Source of the DNA: Breznakibacter xylanolyticus
GTDB taxonomy: Bacteria; Bacteroidota; Bacteroidia; Bacteroidales; Marinilabiliaceae
Length of the DNA: 64,000 bases
Reading direction: 5' to 3'
Assembly: GCF_003254275.1 (NCBI RefSeq)
Contig: NZ_QKZK01000003.1
Coordinates: 56,580-120,579, forward strand
In this document: one piece after another, positions 8,339 to 16,750 of the stretch
How positions within the stretch are numbered: the stretch's first letter is position 1
How the letters are laid out: every line of letters starts with the position of its first letter
Notes under the pieces: generated by a model
The model's input: the letters and a program-made list of their open reading frames with translations, nothing else
Database searches by the model: none
What the model was told of the DNA's origin: nothing
Translations under genes and position numbers: made by a program

Positions 8339-9655
8339 TCACCCCAACTTCCGATTGTGCTCCCGAGGAATGGCAAACGTAAACGTGCTGCCCTTGCCCA
8401 GTTGCGATTGCACCTCGATGGTGCCCCCCAATAGTTTCACCAGAGCTTTGCAAATGGCCAGCCCCAGCCCGGTGCCACCATGGTGCGTGCGGTTTTTTTG
8501 GTCGGACTGCCGAAAGCGTTTAAATATCCTTTTCAATTGCGATTTGGGGATGCCAATGCCGGTGTCGCTCACAAAGAACTCAATCATCCCGTTGTTGTCA
8601 CGATAGCCAAAGGCGATGCTGCCCGCTTCGGTGAATTTCATGGCATTGTTGAGCAGGTTGTTGAGTATTTGGCGCAGTCGCCCCGGGTCGGTAAATATTT
8701 GACAATCCTCATCGGGCAGCGTGTTGGTCATTTCCAGCGTGATTTCATCTTTGCCGGTGGCCCGATAGTAGGCATACAGTTCGTGCATCAGGCGGTTCAG
8801 GTGTGTCATCTCAGGGGTGATGGTCATCTGCCCGGCTTCAATCTTTGAGATGTCGATGATGTCATCAATGATGGTGAGCAGTTGCTGCGAGCAGTTGTTG
8901 ATGATCGACACGTACTCGCGGGTGGCCTCTTTGTCGTCGTCGGTAAAGGCCAGCAGCGAGGCAAAGCCAATGATGCCATTCATGGGGGTGCGAATCTCGT
9001 GGCTCATGTTGGCCAGAAAGGCCGATTTGAGGCGATCGCTTTCCACGGCTTTCTTTTGAGCCGCTCGCAGTTGCTGGTTCATCTCGGCAATGTGGCGGTT
9101 GCTTTCGGCCAGTTGCGCGTTGAGTTGCTGTAGTTGCTGATTTTGTTTGAGCAGTGCCAGTTCCCGTTCTTTGAGGCTTTTTTCAATGTTTTTGCGAAAG
9201 GTGATGTCGCGCACCGTCACAATAATGGCCGGCTGGTGGTTCCAGATGGTGGCATGCATCGACACCTCGGCATCAAAGGTGGCGTGATCGACGGGCGAGC
9301 GCATGGGCCATTCGAGTATTTGCGGCATGCCTCCAATGGTTTCGGCGATGATTTGGTGCAGCAGTTCTGCGTCGATGTCGCGGGTGTAACCGATAAAGGG
9401 GAGGGAGAGTGCCATATCACGGTCGCTCAATTGAAACAAGCGAAGTACGCTATTGTTGATGCCCATGATGTTGCCCTTTTGGTCGATGATAAACACGGCA
9501 TCCATCATGCTGTTGAGCAGGGTCACCAGGTTTTGCTCACGTTCCTGCAGATCGTTAATTTTTTTCTGGAGCTCGGGAAAATAGCTTTTCCGGCCCGACT
9601 GATCGCCCAGACCAATGATTTTATCCCGCAGTTCGTTCCAATTATTGTCGTTCAT
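8339..9655 (-). CDS. Soluble PAS-domain sensor histidine kinase
   Basis: A 438-residue cytoplasmic kinase. One PAS domain with PAC segment spans about residues 45-155, with a Gln-rich coiled coil to about 205. HisKA follows with phospho-acceptor His219 in SHEIRTPMNG. The HATPase has the N box LNNLLNNAMKF, G1 DTGIGIP and G2 GTGLGLAI. There is no transmembrane segment and no receiver domain. The ATG at 9655 lies 2 bp after the stop of the alcohol dehydrogenase gene upstream, so the two form an operon. The frame extends upstream inside that gene but the extension is its shadow. No partner regulator is adjacent. The link to the dehydrogenase suggests metabolic or redox sensing, which is inference. 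Confidence 0.9.
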   Translation of the reverse strand: MNDNNWNELRDKIIGLGDQSGRKSYFPELQKKINDLQEREQNLVTLLNSMMDAVFIIDQKGNIMGINNSVLRLFQLSDRDMALSLPFIGYTRDIDAELLHQIIAETIGGMPQILEWPMRSPVDHATFDAEVSMHATIWNHQPAIIVTVRDITFRKNIEKSLKERELALLKQNQQLQQLNAQLAESNRHIAEMNQQLRAAQKKAVESDRLKSAFLANMSHEIRTPMNGIIGFASLLAFTDDDKEATREYVSIINNCSQQLLTIIDDIIDISKIEAGQMTITPEMTHLNRLMHELYAYYRATGKDEITLEMTNTLPDEDCQIFTDPGRLRQILNNLLNNAMKFTEAGSIAFGYRDNNGMIEFFVSDTGIGIPKSQLKRIFKRFRQSDQKNRTHHGGTGLGLAICKALVKLLGGTIEVQSQLGKGSTFTFAIPREHNRKLG

Positions 9656-9657
9656 GG

Positions 9658-10824
9658 TTACATGGCCTCCCGATAAATGGTTTCGAGGTCTTGTTGGGTA
9701 GGTTGCCTCGGGTTGGTGATGTTGCACGGGTCGTTGATGGCTTTGGCGGCCAGCAGGGGCAGGTCGCTCAGGCTGACGCCGTACGTCCCCAGGGTGTGGC
9801 TGATGCCTGCATTTTGTTTAAAGGCAATGATGTGTTGCACAATGGCCGTCCGTTGTTTGGCCGTCGGCAGATGCGTGGTGTCGAGTCCCATCCAGGCGGC
9901 CACCTGTGCGATGCGTTGTGGTGCTGCCGATTGGTTGAAGCCGATGACATGGGGCAGCAGCATGGCGTTGCATTCGCCGTGAGGCAGGTCGAGGTAGCCC
10001 CCCAGACTGTGTGCCATGGCATGCACGCAGCCCAGGCTGGCGTTTGAGAAGGCCAGACCGGCATACAGACTGGCCATCATCACCTGCCCCCGGTACGCCA
10101 GGTTGTCGGGCTCGGCAATCGAAAGGTTCAGGTAGCCATGAATAAGTCGGATGGCTTCGGCGGCATTGAGGTCAGTCACCGGCGAGGCGGCGTTGGAGAC
10201 GTAAGCTTCAATGGCATGCACCAGGGCATCAATGCCGGTGCAGGCCGTCAGGTAGGCATCCATGGTGGTGAGCGTGGCCGGGTCAATCAGCGCCAGGTCG
10301 GGAACCACGGCCTTGCTGATGATGGCAATTTTAACCCGCTCGATTTCGTTGTTGATGATGGCAAACTGCGACACGTCGGCTGCTGTGCCCCCCGTGGTGG
10401 GAATGCAGATGAGGGGCGGCATGGGCACGGTGATTTGATCGACCCCCTTGTAATTGAGAATGTGACCCCCGTTCGACACCACAATGCCAATACCCTTGGC
10501 GCAATCCATCACGCTGCCTCCGCCCACAGCAATGATGACGTTACATTGTTGTTGCCGAAACCATTCGGCACCGTTCATCACCTCCTGCGAGCGCGGGTTG
10601 GGACTGATGTCTTTGAAGATGGTCACGGGGATGCCTTCATTTTCGAGCGATTCGACCACCCGGTTGGCCCATCCGGCGGCCATCACCCCCGCATCGGTGG
10701 CCAGCAGCACCCTTTGTGCCCCCAAATTGCGGGCATAGCGGCCGGTCAGTTGCAGGGCATCTTTTCCAAAAATAAATTCGGGTGCCACAAATTTGCGAAG
10801 CGAGAGTTCTGGCGATTCTGTCAT
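9658..10824 (-). CDS. Iron-containing alcohol dehydrogenase (Fe-ADH family)
   Basis: A 388-residue NAD(P)-dependent dehydrogenase of the lactaldehyde reductase / 1,3-propanediol dehydrogenase group. The nucleotide-binding motif is GGGSVMDCAKG. Candidate metal ligands are Asp199 and His203 (GIDALVHAIE), His268 (GCVHAMAHSLGG) and His282 (PHGECN), so the metal site is complete. The family reduces short aldehydes to alcohols during fermentation. It is the first gene of a two-gene operon with the histidine kinase. Upstream lie the R1 tandem repeats and no other gene. The exact substrate cannot be told. Confidence 0.92.
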   Translation of the reverse strand: MTESPELSLRKFVAPEFIFGKDALQLTGRYARNLGAQRVLLATDAGVMAAGWANRVVESLENEGIPVTIFKDISPNPRSQEVMNGAEWFRQQQCNVIIAVGGGSVMDCAKGIGIVVSNGGHILNYKGVDQITVPMPPLICIPTTGGTAADVSQFAIINNEIERVKIAIISKAVVPDLALIDPATLTTMDAYLTACTGIDALVHAIEAYVSNAASPVTDLNAAEAIRLIHGYLNLSIAEPDNLAYRGQVMMASLYAGLAFSNASLGCVHAMAHSLGGYLDLPHGECNAMLLPHVIGFNQSAAPQRIAQVAAWMGLDTTHLPTAKQRTAIVQHIIAFKQNAGISHTLGTYGVSLSDLPLLAAKAINDPCNITNPRQPTQQDLETIYREAM

Positions 10825-10860
10825 CTTACTATGTTTTGAGTGTCAATGTTTGCTGAGTTT

Positions 10861-11165
10861 CACAGCGTTTTCTTCACCTCATTTTAACTCATCTTATCTC
10901 ATTGCAACTCAGCGTCAGTTCTTCGCGGGTTACACTGAGGAAGAAGAATTTAGACTGAGTACAACAGCATTTTCTTCACCTCATTTAACTCATCTTATCT
11001 CACTGCACCTCAGCGTCAGTTCTTTGTGGGTTACATTGAGGAAGATGCGTTAACACTGAGTTCCACAGCGTTTTCTTCACCTCATTTTAACTCATCTTAT
11101 CTCATTGCAACTCAGCGTCAGTTCTTTGTGGATTACATTGAGGAAGATGCGTTAACGCTGTTTTA
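10861..11165. repeat. Three tandem units of about 102 bp (family R1)
   Basis: Three near-identical units begin at about 10863, 10965 and 11066 with CAGCGTTTTCTTCACC. Within each, CTCA recurs every 10 bp (CTCATTTTAA, CTCATCTTAT, CTCATTGCAA, CTCAGCGTCA), followed by a segment containing GTTACAYTGAGGAAGA. Reverse-oriented or diverged copies lie at 1-161 and 15660-15775. Open frames across the units are low complexity and not coding. Confidence 0.9.
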
Positions 11166-11340
11166 TTTGACCACAGTTTTAAGTTTTTTCAAGCTCACAT
11201 CATCAACTGAAAAAAACTCTGTGTCCCTGTGTTTTTTGAAAACCCTGATATTGATTTTCTAAAATTAAGGCACAATCGTATGGAATGGAAATTTTTTGTG
11301 GGGTTTATCATCGCACCATTTTCCTTGATGAAAGAATGTT

Positions 11341-11790
11341 TAAAGTCTGAAGAATGTTGTCAGTTTTTGACGCGCCGTCCTATTCAAGAGATCCGACGCC
11401 GGAAGTTTTTGACACAATGATCTCCTTTTTTAATGCGGTGGGGCATTTAAAAGATGCGACGTCGTCAGTTTTTTACAGGATGTTGACAGACGAGGGTAGG
11501 ACGTTGTCTGTTTTTGATACGACGTCCTATCCTAAAGATGCAATTTTGTCAGTTTTGGGTAGGGCGTTGTCAGTTTTTGATGCAACGTCCTACCCAAAAG
11601 ATGCAATTGTGTCAGTTTTTGACAGGATGTTGTCAGTCGTGGGTAGGACGTTGTCAGTTTTTGATGCGACATCCTACTCAAAAGATGCGACGCCGTCACT
11701 TTTTGATAGGACGTTGTGTGTTTTTGATGCAACGTTCCATCAAAAAGATGCGACCTCGTCAGTTTTTGGTGGGATGATGCATTTGTTTAC
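11341..11790. repeat. 21-bp-period array of complementary half-sites (family P21)
   Basis: From 11464 to 11778 the sequence falls into consecutive 21-bp units (starts 11464, 11485, 11506 ... 11758). One class begins GTCAGTTTTTGATGC and the other CTACCCAAAAGATGC. Adjacent units are partly complementary: TTTTGGGTAGGGCGTTG at about 11552-11568 pairs with CAACGTCCTACCCAAAA at about 11583-11599 with a single G:T-type mismatch. Likewise TTTTTGATG near 11720 pairs with CATCAAAAA near 11738. The stretch 11341-11463 is a degraded version. It lies between two minus-strand genes and contains no credible gene. Confidence 0.85.
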
Positions 11791-11796
11791 ATGCAT

Positions 11797-13668
11797 TTAT
11801 ATCTCGCTCAACTCCAGCCAGCGCATCTCTTTCTCCTCGAGCTGTTCGATGATTTGTCCCACGCGCATCGATTGTTGGGTGAGTTCATCGCCCGTGAGGG
11901 TGCCCGATGAGAGGGCGGTTTCAAGGCTGTTTTTTTCTGCTTCCAGCGCAGCAATGTCGGCTTCGAGCTGCTCGAGTTCGCGTTTTTCTTTAAAGCTGAG
12001 TTTGCGGGTGGTGTCGGCTTTTTTCTCGGCCGGCTTGGCTTCGGTGGCTTTCTTGTCGGCGGGTTTTTCCTGGGCTTTGATTTTGTCCTGCTCCTTGCGG
12101 TAATCCTGAAACTCGGTGTAGTTGCCCGGAAAATCTTTCACCACGCCGTTGCCCTGAAACACAAACACGTGATCGACCACCTTATCCATAAAATAACGGT
12201 CGTGCGACACAATGATGAGGCATCCCTTAAAGGCACGCAGGTAGTCCTCGAGCACGTTGAGGGTAAAGATGTCCAGGTCGTTGGTGGGCTCATCCAGAAT
12301 GAGGAAGTTGGGGTTGCGCATGAGCACCGTCATCAGATGCAGGCGTTTGCGTTCGCCCCCGCTGAGCTTGGCCACCTGCACGTAGTGCATCTCGTTGGGG
12401 AACATAAAGTAACGCAGAAACTGCGAGGCCGACATGGTTTGCCCGTCGCCCAGCGATATTTTTTCAGATATCTCGGAGATGACGTCAATCACGCGTTTGT
12501 CGTCGTCCACCACAATGCCTTGCTGGCGGTAGTAGCCAAATACCACCGTTTCGCCAATTTCGATGGTGCCGCTGTCGGGCTTGATTTGCCCCGAAATCAT
12601 GTTCAGGAAGGTGGTTTTGCCGGTGCCGTTGTTGCCGATGATGCCCACCTTTTCGTTGCGGGCAAATTTGTAGGTAAAGTCCTTCATCATCACCAGGTCG
12701 TCGTAGGCTTTGCACACACCGTCCATCTCGAGGATTTTCGAGCCCAGTCGGGCGCCCTGTATGCCCAGCTCCATTTCGCGGCCGCCCACGCGTTGTGAGG
12801 CCACGTCTTTGAGCTCGTAAAAGGCGTTGATGCGGTATTTGGCTTTGGTGGCGCGCGCCTGGGGCATGCGGTTCATCCACTCCTGTTCCTTGCGCAACAG
12901 GTTGCGGGCTTTTTCTACCTCGGCGCTCTTCATGGCAATGCGTTCCTCGCGTTTCTCGAGGTAGTAGGGGTAGTTGCCCTGGTATTGATAAATGGTTTGA
13001 TTGTCGAGTTCTAAGATGTGGTTGCACACCCGATCCAGGAAGTAACGGTCGTGGGTAATCATCAGCAGGGTCGATTTCGACTTGCCCAGGTATTGCTCCA
13101 GCCACTCAATCATGTCCAGGTCGAGGTGGTTGGTGGGCTCATCCAAAAGGATGAAGTCGGGCTCGGTGATGAGCACTTTGGCCAATGCCACGCGTTTGCG
13201 CTGCCCGCCCGAGAGTTCTGAAATCTGTTGGTCGAAGCGGGTGATTTTCAGTTGTGCCAATATCTGTTTGATGCGGCTCTCGTAATCCCACGCGTTGAGG
13301 TGATCTATGCGCGAGGTCAGGCGGCTCAGGGCATCCATGTCGTGATGGTGAAGCGCTTCTTCGTATTGCCGGATGGTTTGAATGGCTTCGCCTTCGGCAA
13401 AAAACAACTCCTGCATCACCGTGTTGTCGGGGCACAGCTCGGGATCCTGCGACAGATAGCCCACCCGGATGCCTTTGCGGAAGGTCACTTCGCCCTCCTG
13501 GGGTGGAAACTGGCCGGTGAGGATGTTGAAAAGGGTGGTTTTGCCGGCGCCGTTTTTGGCGATCAGCGCCACTTTTTGGCCTTCGCTCACGCCAAAGTTG
13601 ATGTTGTCGAACAGGGCGAGGTCGCCGTAGTGGTAGGTCACGTTTTCGACCGACAGGTAATTGATCAT
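11797..13668 (-). CDS. ABC-F family ATP-binding protein (Uup/YkpA-like)
   Basis: A 623-residue soluble protein with two ABC ATPase domains and no membrane segments, typical of ABC-F factors that act on the ribosome E site. Domain 1 has GKNGAGKTT and LSGGQRKRVALAKVL. Domain 2 has GNNGTGKTT and LSGGERKRLHLMTVL. The linker between them (about 240-310) is the charged helical arm. The last 90 residues are Lys/Ala/Glu-rich, then a coiled coil matching the ABC_tran_CTD of Uup-type proteins. The ATG at 13668 begins MINYLSVENVTY. A -7-like TATTTTTG lies on the minus strand at 13690-13697, and a terminator separates it from queF. Whether it confers antibiotic protection or has a housekeeping role cannot be told. 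Confidence 0.93.
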   Translation of the reverse strand: MINYLSVENVTYHYGDLALFDNINFGVSEGQKVALIAKNGAGKTTLFNILTGQFPPQEGEVTFRKGIRVGYLSQDPELCPDNTVMQELFFAEGEAIQTIRQYEEALHHHDMDALSRLTSRIDHLNAWDYESRIKQILAQLKITRFDQQISELSGGQRKRVALAKVLITEPDFILLDEPTNHLDLDMIEWLEQYLGKSKSTLLMITHDRYFLDRVCNHILELDNQTIYQYQGNYPYYLEKREERIAMKSAEVEKARNLLRKEQEWMNRMPQARATKAKYRINAFYELKDVASQRVGGREMELGIQGARLGSKILEMDGVCKAYDDLVMMKDFTYKFARNEKVGIIGNNGTGKTTFLNMISGQIKPDSGTIEIGETVVFGYYRQQGIVVDDDKRVIDVISEISEKISLGDGQTMSASQFLRYFMFPNEMHYVQVAKLSGGERKRLHLMTVLMRNPNFLILDEPTNDLDIFTLNVLEDYLRAFKGCLIIVSHDRYFMDKVVDHVFVFQGNGVVKDFPGNYTEFQDYRKEQDKIKAQEKPADKKATEAKPAEKKADTTRKLSFKEKRELEQLEADIAALEAEKNSLETALSSGTLTGDELTQQSMRVGQIIEQLEEKEMRWLELSEI

Positions 13669-13700
13669 TGCTCCATGATTGATGTGGCGCAAAAATAGGC

Positions 13701-13740
13701 AAAAAAAAGCTGTCTCCTTGCCCTGTTTGAAGGAGACAGC
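13701..13740 (-). terminator. Rho-independent terminator after queF
   Basis: On the minus strand the arms GCTGTCTCCTT and AAGGAGACAGC enclose a 10-nt loop and are followed by eight T, just after the queF stop. Confidence 0.88.
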
Positions 13741-13746
13741 ATGCGA

Positions 13747-14637
13747 TTATTGACGAAGCAATTTGTGCGAGAGCGTGTGATGCGAGGTGAGCGATGGCGG
13801 GATGAGGAACGCATGGCTGGCCCTGACCGGGCAGATGTCGATGCCGCCGCGTCGCGTGTAGATGCACACCACCATGAGCTGCTCGGGATTGAAGGCCTCG
13901 TGAAGGCGCGTAAACAGCATCTCGCAAATCTCTTCGTGAAAATGGTTTTCGTTGCGCAACGACACGATGTATTGCAGAATCGACATGAAGTTGGGCGTTA
14001 CATTGGCCTTGATGTGAATGTAGGCACTGCCCCAGTCGGGCTGGTGAGTGATTTTGCAGTTGCTGCGCAGCAAATGGGTGGCCAGACGCAATTCGCAGGG
14101 TCGGTCGTAGTCGGTGCGCAGCAGAGCCGGCGTGTCGGTGTAATGTGCGAAGTCCACCTGGTCGGCGCCATGCAACGTCTCCAGTATTTTGAATCCATGA
14201 AAGTCGAAGGGCAAATGGCCGGGCTGGGTGGTGAAGAGTTCCACACGCACGTCGTCGGTTTGCAACAACGTGGCCAGGTCGCGCTGCACGGTCAGTTTAA
14301 ATTCCCTGATGCCATCCTCGGGCGTGTTGCCCAGTCGCTCCATGTTGAAGGAGTTGAGATATAGCTTGAGCGATTTACTCTCGACAATCACCGGGTTATT
14401 GGCCGGGTAAATGATTTTGAGCACGCCGGCCACCGGCAGGCCGCGTCGGGTCAAAAACCCGGCTTCCCAGGCGTGCCAAACGTCGTAGCCGGTAAAGGGC
14501 AGGTTTTTATCGTCAATGGCATATTGGGTGCGGTTGAGTTGTCGTGGCACTGCCACCAATACCTGTGGGGCGTAGGTGGCCGGGTATTCAACGTGTTTGC
14601 CCAGCAGGGTGGCTTCGATGGGGACGGTGGGGGTCAT
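13747..14637 (-). CDS. queF: NADPH-dependent 7-cyano-7-deazaguanine reductase QueF (long form)
   Basis: A 296-residue reductase that converts preQ0 to preQ1, the committed base of queuosine. It has the two-domain long form (the short form is about 150 residues). The family signature VESKSLKLYLNSF lies in the N-terminal half and the nucleophilic Cys is in LRSNCKITHQPDWG in the C-terminal half. The C-terminal HEEICE supplies the conserved Glu. The ATG at 14637 gives MTPTVPIEATLLG. An in-frame upstream start would begin inside a perfect palindrome and is rejected. It is the last gene of queC-queE-queF and a terminator follows. Confidence 0.94.
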   Translation of the reverse strand: MTPTVPIEATLLGKHVEYPATYAPQVLVAVPRQLNRTQYAIDDKNLPFTGYDVWHAWEAGFLTRRGLPVAGVLKIIYPANNPVIVESKSLKLYLNSFNMERLGNTPEDGIREFKLTVQRDLATLLQTDDVRVELFTTQPGHLPFDFHGFKILETLHGADQVDFAHYTDTPALLRTDYDRPCELRLATHLLRSNCKITHQPDWGSAYIHIKANVTPNFMSILQYIVSLRNENHFHEEICEMLFTRLHEAFNPEQLMVVCIYTRRGGIDICPVRASHAFLIPPSLTSHHTLSHKLLRQ

Positions 14638-14679
14638 CGGGTGGTGTTTTTGTGAATGTTGGTCAAATTTATGAATTTT

Positions 14680-14713
14680 TTTGTAGAGACAGGGCATGCC
14701 CTGTCTCTACAAA
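14680..14713. repeat. Perfect 34-bp palindrome between queE and queF
   Basis: The two 17-bp arms are exact reverse complements with no loop, running from TTTGTAGAGACAGGGCA to its mirror ending TCTCTACAAA. It lies in the gap between queE and queF. A related hairpin with GAGACA/TGTCTC ends is at 58383-58413. Similar GTAGAGAC...GTCTCTAC palindromes are scattered in many bacterial genomes, from general knowledge. Confidence 0.9.
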
Positions 14714-14721
14714 TCCAATAA

Positions 14722-15624
14722 TCATACCCCTGCCCTGTTACCCCACAAATCAATGTGTAATCGAGGTGCGAACCGCCATCCGTTGATAACGGCCAATTGC
14801 ACGGCTATGGGGGTGTTCACGGCCAGTTGGTCGCGGTTGCCGCCCAACGGCATTAGCAGGATATCTGATGGTTGCCATCCGGTCAGCTCATTCAAAAAAT
14901 CGGTTTTTATTTCGTCCACTTCATCGGGGTGTGCCACCACGAATTTGAGTTGAAAATCATTGTCAAATACCCGGCAGTTATTCATCCATTGTTGAATGGC
15001 TTCGGTGTTTTTTCGTATTTCGGCATGGTAGGCAAACGTCCCTTTGTAGTCCATGTTCATTTTTTGGGCCGATGCCGGGGTGGGGGTGGCGTTTTGCAGT
15101 TTGGGCGAAAGACTCACCAGGTCAATTAGTGGCGCCAGTTCTTTGTCAAAAAGGGTGCCGTTGGTCTCCATGGTGATGTGCAGGTGCAGCTCTGTTTTGA
15201 GGATACGGCATAACTCGGTGAGGCTGCGCGACTGCAACATGGGTTCGCCGCCGGTGATCACCACGTGGCGCATGCTGCCGATGTTGTGCCTCACCGTATT
15301 CAGCACTTCATCAACGGTCATGCGGCGTGTCTGCCCGGTGTGAAACGACGCGTAAGCCGTATCGCACAGGCTTACCTCCCCGTTGGGCATCTGCCACATG
15401 CACCTCAGGTTGCAGCCCGCCAGGCGAATGAAGAGCGAGGGCACCCCGGCCAGCTTGCCTTCTCCCTGTATGGTGCCGGCATGGTGCCAGCCCGTGTTGG
15501 GGCACTGTTCCAGCAAGTCGCCCCGGTGGTTGCGCGTCACGGGAAACACGCCTTCCTGCACCAGTGTCAGATGGTGGGTGGTTTTGGGGGTAACGGTGGC
15601 CGGTTGGGCAAGTGGCTGATGCAT
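14722..15624 (-). CDS. queE: 7-carboxy-7-deazaguanine synthase QueE (radical SAM)
   Basis: A 300-residue radical SAM enzyme forming the 7-deazaguanine ring of queuosine. After a long N-terminal lead comes TIQGEGKLAGVPSLFIRLAG, then the cluster motif with Cys71, Cys75 and Cys87. The usual radical SAM spacing CxxxCxxC is stretched to CxxxC-x11-C by about nine residues (QMPNGEVSL). The GGEP motif (VITGGEPML) for SAM binding is present. It sits between queC and queF, which fixes the pathway. The start is not certain: the N-terminus is some 35 residues longer than short QueE forms, though the extra part looks coherent. Confidence 0.92.
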   Translation of the reverse strand: MHQPLAQPATVTPKTTHHLTLVQEGVFPVTRNHRGDLLEQCPNTGWHHAGTIQGEGKLAGVPSLFIRLAGCNLRCMWQMPNGEVSLCDTAYASFHTGQTRRMTVDEVLNTVRHNIGSMRHVVITGGEPMLQSRSLTELCRILKTELHLHITMETNGTLFDKELAPLIDLVSLSPKLQNATPTPASAQKMNMDYKGTFAYHAEIRKNTEAIQQWMNNCRVFDNDFQLKFVVAHPDEVDEIKTDFLNELTGWQPSDILLMPLGGNRDQLAVNTPIAVQLAVINGWRFAPRLHIDLWGNRAGV

Positions 15625-15965
15625 GGGTGTGAATTGTGTGGTGTGATGATGTGTTTAATGTTGAGGTACAGAGGTGCTGAGTTTTCTTTTCCTCACTGGT
15701 TCTCATCTGCTCTCATTGCATCTCAGTGTCAGTTCTTCGTTGGTTTTGCTGAGGAAGATGAGTAACGCTGAGTGATCTGCTTTTTTTCATTTGAACGCAA
15801 GGCGTTACAAATAAACTCAGCGCCTTTTAGCCTCAGCGTTTAATCCTATTGCTATATAAATCTTTGAGTTATCTGCTTTGTTATTTAAACGCATGGTGCA
15901 ATAAAATAACTCAGCGCCTTCGCGCCTCTGCGTTTATTCTTTACTCTGTGTTATAGATAACCGCA
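15625..15965. repeat. Intergenic repeats of families R1 and R2 between queC and queE
   Basis: This 341-bp gap has no gene. About 15660-15775 is a diverged R1 unit (CTGAG, CTCATCTGCTCTCATTGC, CAGTTCTTCG). About 15771-15850 and 15851-15950 are two R2 copies sharing ATCTGCTTT, AACGCA and CTCAGCGCCTT, with final GCGTTTA. The second copy keeps an uninterrupted TTATTTAAACGCA site that is split by an insertion at 19319-19632. Confidence 0.8.
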
Positions 15966-16637
15966 TCAAAGCGAAGTATCCGTTACCCCCGCCTCAGCAA
16001 ATGCCTTGGCACGGAGCAGGCAACTGTCGCAGGTGCCGCATGGTTTGTCTCCGCCCCGGTAGCACGACCAGGTGAGTGAGAAATCAACGCCAAGTTCAAC
16101 GCCCAGCCGTATCTCATCGGCTTTGGTTTTGTAGATGAAGGGGGCATGAATGGTGATGGGGCGGTTGAGTTCGGCACCCATCACTGTGCCCTGGTTGATG
16201 GCCGTCTCCATGGCCTTGATGAACGACTCGCGGCAATCGACATAGCCTGAGTAGTCTACCTGACTCACCCCGATGAAGATGTCCTGCGCCCCGCGAGCTT
16301 CGGCCAGCGACGCAGCCACCGACAGAAACACCATGTTGCGCGCCGGCACGTATGTGGCCGGGATGTCGGTGCGATCTACATCGCCATCCTCTACCGGCAT
16401 GGCGGCATCGGTAAGCGATGAGCTACCCCAGCTGCCCAACTGGAGCGATACCACGTGGTGCGAAGTCACGCCGGCCTTTTGGGCAATGGCTCGTGCCGAT
16501 TGCAGTTCCCGGTTGTGCCGCTGACCATAATCGAACGACAGGGCATGCACTTCAAAGCCTTGCGATTTTGCCAAATACAACGCCACGGCCGAATCGAGGC
16601 CGCCTGATAACAATACGATTGCTTGTTTGGATGACAT
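15966..16637 (-). CDS. queC: 7-cyano-7-deazaguanine synthase QueC
   Basis: A 223-residue ATP-dependent enzyme that converts 7-carboxy-7-deazaguanine to preQ0. The PP-loop SGGLDS is at residues 11-16. The zinc site is formed by Cys192, Cys200, Cys203 and Cys206 in WSCYRGGDKPCGTCDSC. The length is normal for the family. It is the first gene after a preQ1-I riboswitch, about 115 nt upstream of the ATG, and is followed by queE and queF in the same direction. No queD is seen in the window. Confidence 0.96.
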   Translation of the reverse strand: MSSKQAIVLLSGGLDSAVALYLAKSQGFEVHALSFDYGQRHNRELQSARAIAQKAGVTSHHVVSLQLGSWGSSSLTDAAMPVEDGDVDRTDIPATYVPARNMVFLSVAASLAEARGAQDIFIGVSQVDYSGYVDCRESFIKAMETAINQGTVMGAELNRPITIHAPFIYKTKADEIRLGVELGVDFSLTWSCYRGGDKPCGTCDSCLLRAKAFAEAGVTDTSL

Positions 16638-16750
16638 GGTGAATGAATCTCGTGAGTGAAACCATGCCTATAAATAAACCTAGTGTCGGCCAGCCGTACG
16701 TGACACCACTGCCGGACATGCCAACCAACGGTGCCTGGCGGTACCGTCTT

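Noticed and set aside
8156-8434. Plus-strand open frame in the CACTCTTCC repeat
   Set aside because: Low-complexity Leu/His/Ser product of a simple repeat, overlapping the end of the kinase gene antisense.
8339-9655. Hybrid histidine kinase
   Set aside because: The protein ends right after the HATPase domain; no receiver is present.
11354-12103. Long plus-strand open frame over the 21-bp array
   Set aside because: 21 bp is a multiple of three, so the array keeps frames open and yields a 7-residue repeat. The rest is antisense to the ABC-F gene.
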